Positions 60,901 through 64,000 of a stretch of DNA of 64,000 bases are shown here, piece after piece. How positions within the stretch are numbered: the first letter of the stretch is position 1; the number at the start of each line of letters is the position of its first letter. The notes below the pieces were generated by a model. That model was not told where the DNA came from, ran no database searches, and worked only from the letters and a program-made list of their open reading frames with translations. The DNA is from Lanius collurio. Its lineage: Eukaryota; Chordata; Aves; Passeriformes; Laniidae. The translations under genes were made by a program, and so were the position numbers. The stretch is taken from contig JACBWW010000002.1 of the NCBI GenBank assembly GCA_020086605.1, forward strand, positions 30,184,475-30,248,474, read 5' to 3'.

Positions 60901-63588
60901 ATTACTGAAAATGTATTTGATAATACTGAAAAGATCACTCACCAGTAAACACGAACTTCACCTTCAGTCGTATAACACGGGACAATTTTCACTCTAAATG
61001 GTGTGCAGTTCAGTGTAAAGCAACTTGAAATAATCCAGTTGAACATACTACAGGATCTTGGATTTCATCTGTCACCTTTTCCACCATGATCCCTTCTGAG
61101 CTATTAATTTATTTGTCTCTGTTTTTCAGAAAATTCTCTCAATGTGCAAATTGGAGTCTACTAATTTAAGTACTATCACAACCAGAACTCAGTTTGTTGG
61201 TAATTTAATAAACAGAATTCAACTTGGGACAGACCAGGCAAAGCAGAAGTAGCCCAGCTGTTACTGCAAATGTCTGCAAAACATAAAAATGAGTGTCCTT
61301 GCTTAAATTAAATATGAGGTCTTGAAATTTTGTAATTGAAAGTTCAGCTTCTGTAATCATACTGTTTATCTCAGATGCAGCTGACACATTCTAATATAGC
61401 CTGGGGAACTTGGGAATGAAGGAATAAGCAGGAAGCCAGACCAGTGTTGCAGTCAAGATTGAGTTATGTTCTGAACTGGAAACTGGAAGAGGTAATAGAT
61501 TGAAGTCCCAGACTGTGTTGCAGAGGTCACAAATTAATTAGCAAGGGAGTAAGTTGATGGAATTGAATATATGGGTTTCATATCAGAGGGTTTGTAGTGC
61601 TGATGTGTTCTTAGTCATTGCTGAATTTGGCAGGAGGAAGATAGGGCATAATCAGCAACTCTTTTGAGTCTGTGAAATTGAGTGTAGGAGATTTGCAGAT
61701 GATTCGCCTTTATGAAACAAGATTTAAGATTCAGACTTCTGAGTTCCTAAGGAATATCAGTGTAGTTAGCATGCAGGTCTACAAATTAATTTCTTAATTA
61801 AAATCTTGGAGAAAACATGCATCAACTTGGAATTTAGTTCTGGGAAAATAAAAATTCAAACTTTAGGCTATGGTTTGATGTAATTACCTGGAATCCCTTC
61901 ATTTTGCTTCTGCTTTCAGTTGAGCTGCCACGATTATTTGCTATGAATCTTAAAGTACTAGTGCTTACAGAAACCTTGGACAACTAATAGAAAGACAGAT
62001 ATTCCCTGCAGTTGTCTTTCAGAATATCTAGTGCAGCCTATTTTTTATTTGAATAAATGTACAAAATATCTTTTTGTGTGTGTAAGTAGCATTTCTAGAG
62101 ATAGCCCAAGCCCATAGTATGAATAAAATTAATGGTTCCATTGTTCCTGTCCCATGTAAGTGTCGCTCTAGGACACGAGAGAGAACACACGTACACGAGA
62201 GATTTCAGAAGGGCTAAAAAAGCCTGTGGTTATTAACTTCCAAATTTATAGATTTTTTAACCAGGACAAGGATTGGGTGAACAAGTTCACTTCCTCTACA
62301 CATTGGCTGCAAGAGATGCCCATTAGGGCACCCTTGTCACAGTGCAGGTATGTAAACCTTCTTACAGTTAGGAAAACATAGCTTATTGTTTACATGAAAG
62401 ACTGTGAGAACTCTGACTCCAAAAGTAAAACATCAGAAAGCTGAGAGAACCAGTCAACAATGTAGAAAAATTTTTTTCTTCTTATTTCATTTTTCCCTGT
62501 ACTAAATACATTTTTTTGTTGAAGTTTGTTTTATATATAGGCATAAAAGTGTTTCTGGTGTTGTGTCTGTCACTATGGTCCTATTGTATGATCATAAGAA
62601 TAAAATCTGTCCTTCAGAACAGTAACTTCTGAAGTTGTTTGTTTGCCTCAGATATTTTAATGTATAGACAATTAGGCAGCACTGAAATGTTACCTTACAG
62701 CATTTTAGATGAGGACGAACACTGGAGCATCAGCTGCAGAGTATTACAATTTAGATTTACTGTCACTGTTTCCAAGCAAAATCCGTTTAATGGGTAGAAC
62801 TTTGCTCCGCCTTTTTTTTTTTTGATCCATTTCTCCAGTGAGATCAGATTTAACATTGGAGATTCTCCTGATAAAAGTTACCACCTAGTGTTCATATACT
62901 GAAGAACTTGCAGACTTTAATTAGAAATAGTCAATGCAATGGATTACAGATTTCTTTTCCTGAAGACTGGAGTTTGGTGTACCCTGTATTTGAAGTGATA
63001 CAGGAAATCCTAGTTCTCTATTTTTCATTTGCATTTCTGTTTGCTGGTTTGAGTGTTGCAGGTATTAGTTGTTCAGGTCTGTAGGAAACATAAAACTCTG
63101 GGCTTTTTTTTACCCCCCAAACAGAGGGTTTATTTTTATTACTTAGGCAGAACGGGAGAGGCCATTGTAAAGCAAGATGGCTGGGTTGTGGGATTAATTT
63201 TTTTTTTCCATGCATAGCTGAATTGCTCACTGTAGTCAGTAGAAGTGGGTATTTCAAGAGAGCCATTTAGGCACTGTATATCGTAGTAGGTTTTTTGCTA
63301 GTGTGGGCACTTTGTTTTTCCAGAGATGTCTGCCTCAGTCTTCTCAAACTTGTACCAGATTTAAATTCTTGCAGTTAGACATTATTGGTAACACTCCTTA
63401 GTCTCTTAGAAAACTACATTATTGGTTGTTCCCACAGATTTATACAGCAGAATTTACCAAAGATGAAATTACATCAGTTTTGCTTTTGCAACTATGTCTC
63501 TTTTTCTCCTGTTTAATTTAAATTTATCTTTCGGGTTAGATAAGGTGCTGCACAGCAAGGTGGTGCCATTTCACATTTGTTTTCCCTT

Positions 63589-63959
63589 NNNNNNNNNNNN
63601 NNNNNNNNNNNNNNNNNNNNNNNNNNNNNNNNNNNNNNNNNNNNNNNNNNNNNNNNNNNNNNNNNNNNNNNNNNNNNNNNNNNNNNNNNNNNNNNNNNNN
63701 NNNNNNNNNNNNNNNNNNNNNNNNNNNNNNNNNNNNNNNNNNNNNNNNNNNNNNNNNNNNNNNNNNNNNNNNNNNNNNNNNNNNNNNNNNNNNNNNNNNN
63801 NNNNNNNNNNNNNNNNNNNNNNNNNNNNNNNNNNNNNNNNNNNNNNNNNNNNNNNNNNNNNNNNNNNNNNNNNNNNNNNNNNNNNNNNNNNNNNNNNNNN
63901 NNNNNNNNNNNNNNNNNNNNNNNNNNNNNNNNNNNNNNNNNNNNNNNNNNNNNNNNNNN
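63589..63959. other. Assembly gap (371 N)
   Basis: A run of 371 N is followed by 41 resolved bases. Any frame drawn through it is meaningless. The sequence just before it is ordinary AT-rich intron, so the gap may hide a GC-rich or repetitive insertion. Confidence 0.99.
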
Positions 63960-64000
63960 ATCATTTCTGTTGTCTTTGTGTTACACATCAGAAAGAGGAT

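Larger units (their letters stand above)
19533..64000 (+). other. ZFAND3: 5' part of ZFAND3 intron 2
   Basis: From the exon 2 donor to the end of the window I found no segment encoding the next part of ZFAND3 (the DFQKKQPDDDS-type acidic stretch and the Ser/Thr/Pro-rich region). Intron 2 is therefore at least 44 kb. It contains two sense-oriented solo LTRs, a nested pair of antisense CR1 copies, simple repeats, two exon-like segments at 21.47 and 27.76 kb that keep phase, and several complex blocks that may be regulatory. No gene on the opposite strand can be supported. The claim that exon 3 is absent rests on visual reading; a strongly diverged exon, or one under the terminal gap, could have been missed. 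Confidence 0.75.

Noticed and set aside
61205..61387. 60-codon minus-strand ORF with a hydrophobic C-terminal segment, like a tail-anchored protein
   Set aside because: It is short, has no homologue I recognise and no supporting signals; such frames are common by chance in AT-rich DNA.
63536..63988. 150-codon ORF at the right edge
   Set aside because: Most of it is the assembly gap translated as X.

Overview
This is vertebrate nuclear DNA, almost certainly from a bird and most likely a songbird. Three things point that way. (1) At about 42.95-43.48 kb there are CR1 retrotransposon copies ending in the avian CR1 3' end. (2) At 5.2 kb there is a SINE with a tRNA-Ile-like head fused to a CR1 tail, the structure of the zebra-finch-type TguSINE1. 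(3) There are two solo LTRs of avian endogenous-retrovirus type. The DNA is AT-rich, CpG-poor, full of short homopolymers and dense in stop codons. There are no bacterial-type genes, operons, tRNA or rRNA genes, or CRISPR arrays. The short open reading frames look like chance runs.

The only protein-coding segment I can name is one 41-nt exon at 19492-19532 (+). It encodes SSKTMNLCSKCFA, the second half of the A20-type zinc finger of ZFAND3 (TEX27), between a good acceptor and a consensus GTAAGT donor. The window is therefore read as the interior of ZFAND3 on the + strand: the end of intron 1 (1-19491), exon 2, and the start of a long intron 2 (19533 to the right edge). I did not find exon 1 or the acidic/Ser-rich exon 3.

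Layout. 1-19.5 kb: intron 1, with two small tandem duplications, a degenerate TATC microsatellite abutting the SINE, and a non-repetitive block at 13.4-14.3 kb that carries a 12-bp inverted repeat around homeodomain-type cores. 19.5-28.3 kb: exon 2, then a 27-nt microexon-like segment, an ERVL-type solo LTR in sense orientation, a Cys-rich small ORF, and a 54-nt cassette-exon-like segment. Both exon-like segments would keep the ZFAND3 reading phase. 28-48 kb: intron with several blocks that look like regulatory DNA and a CR1 inserted inside an older CR1. 48.1-48.45 kb: a CpG-rich, apparently young LTR, also in sense orientation. 48.5-63.6 kb: intron with a possible regulatory cluster near 53 kb, an imperfect 30-bp tandem duplication, and an unexplained minus-strand ORF near 58.6 kb. 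An assembly gap of 371 N closes the window.

No complete new system is visible. The leads most worth checking are the two phase-compatible exon-like segments downstream of exon 2, the two sense-oriented LTRs inside a zinc-finger gene, the nested CR1, and the candidate enhancer blocks. Conservation of those blocks could not be tested here.
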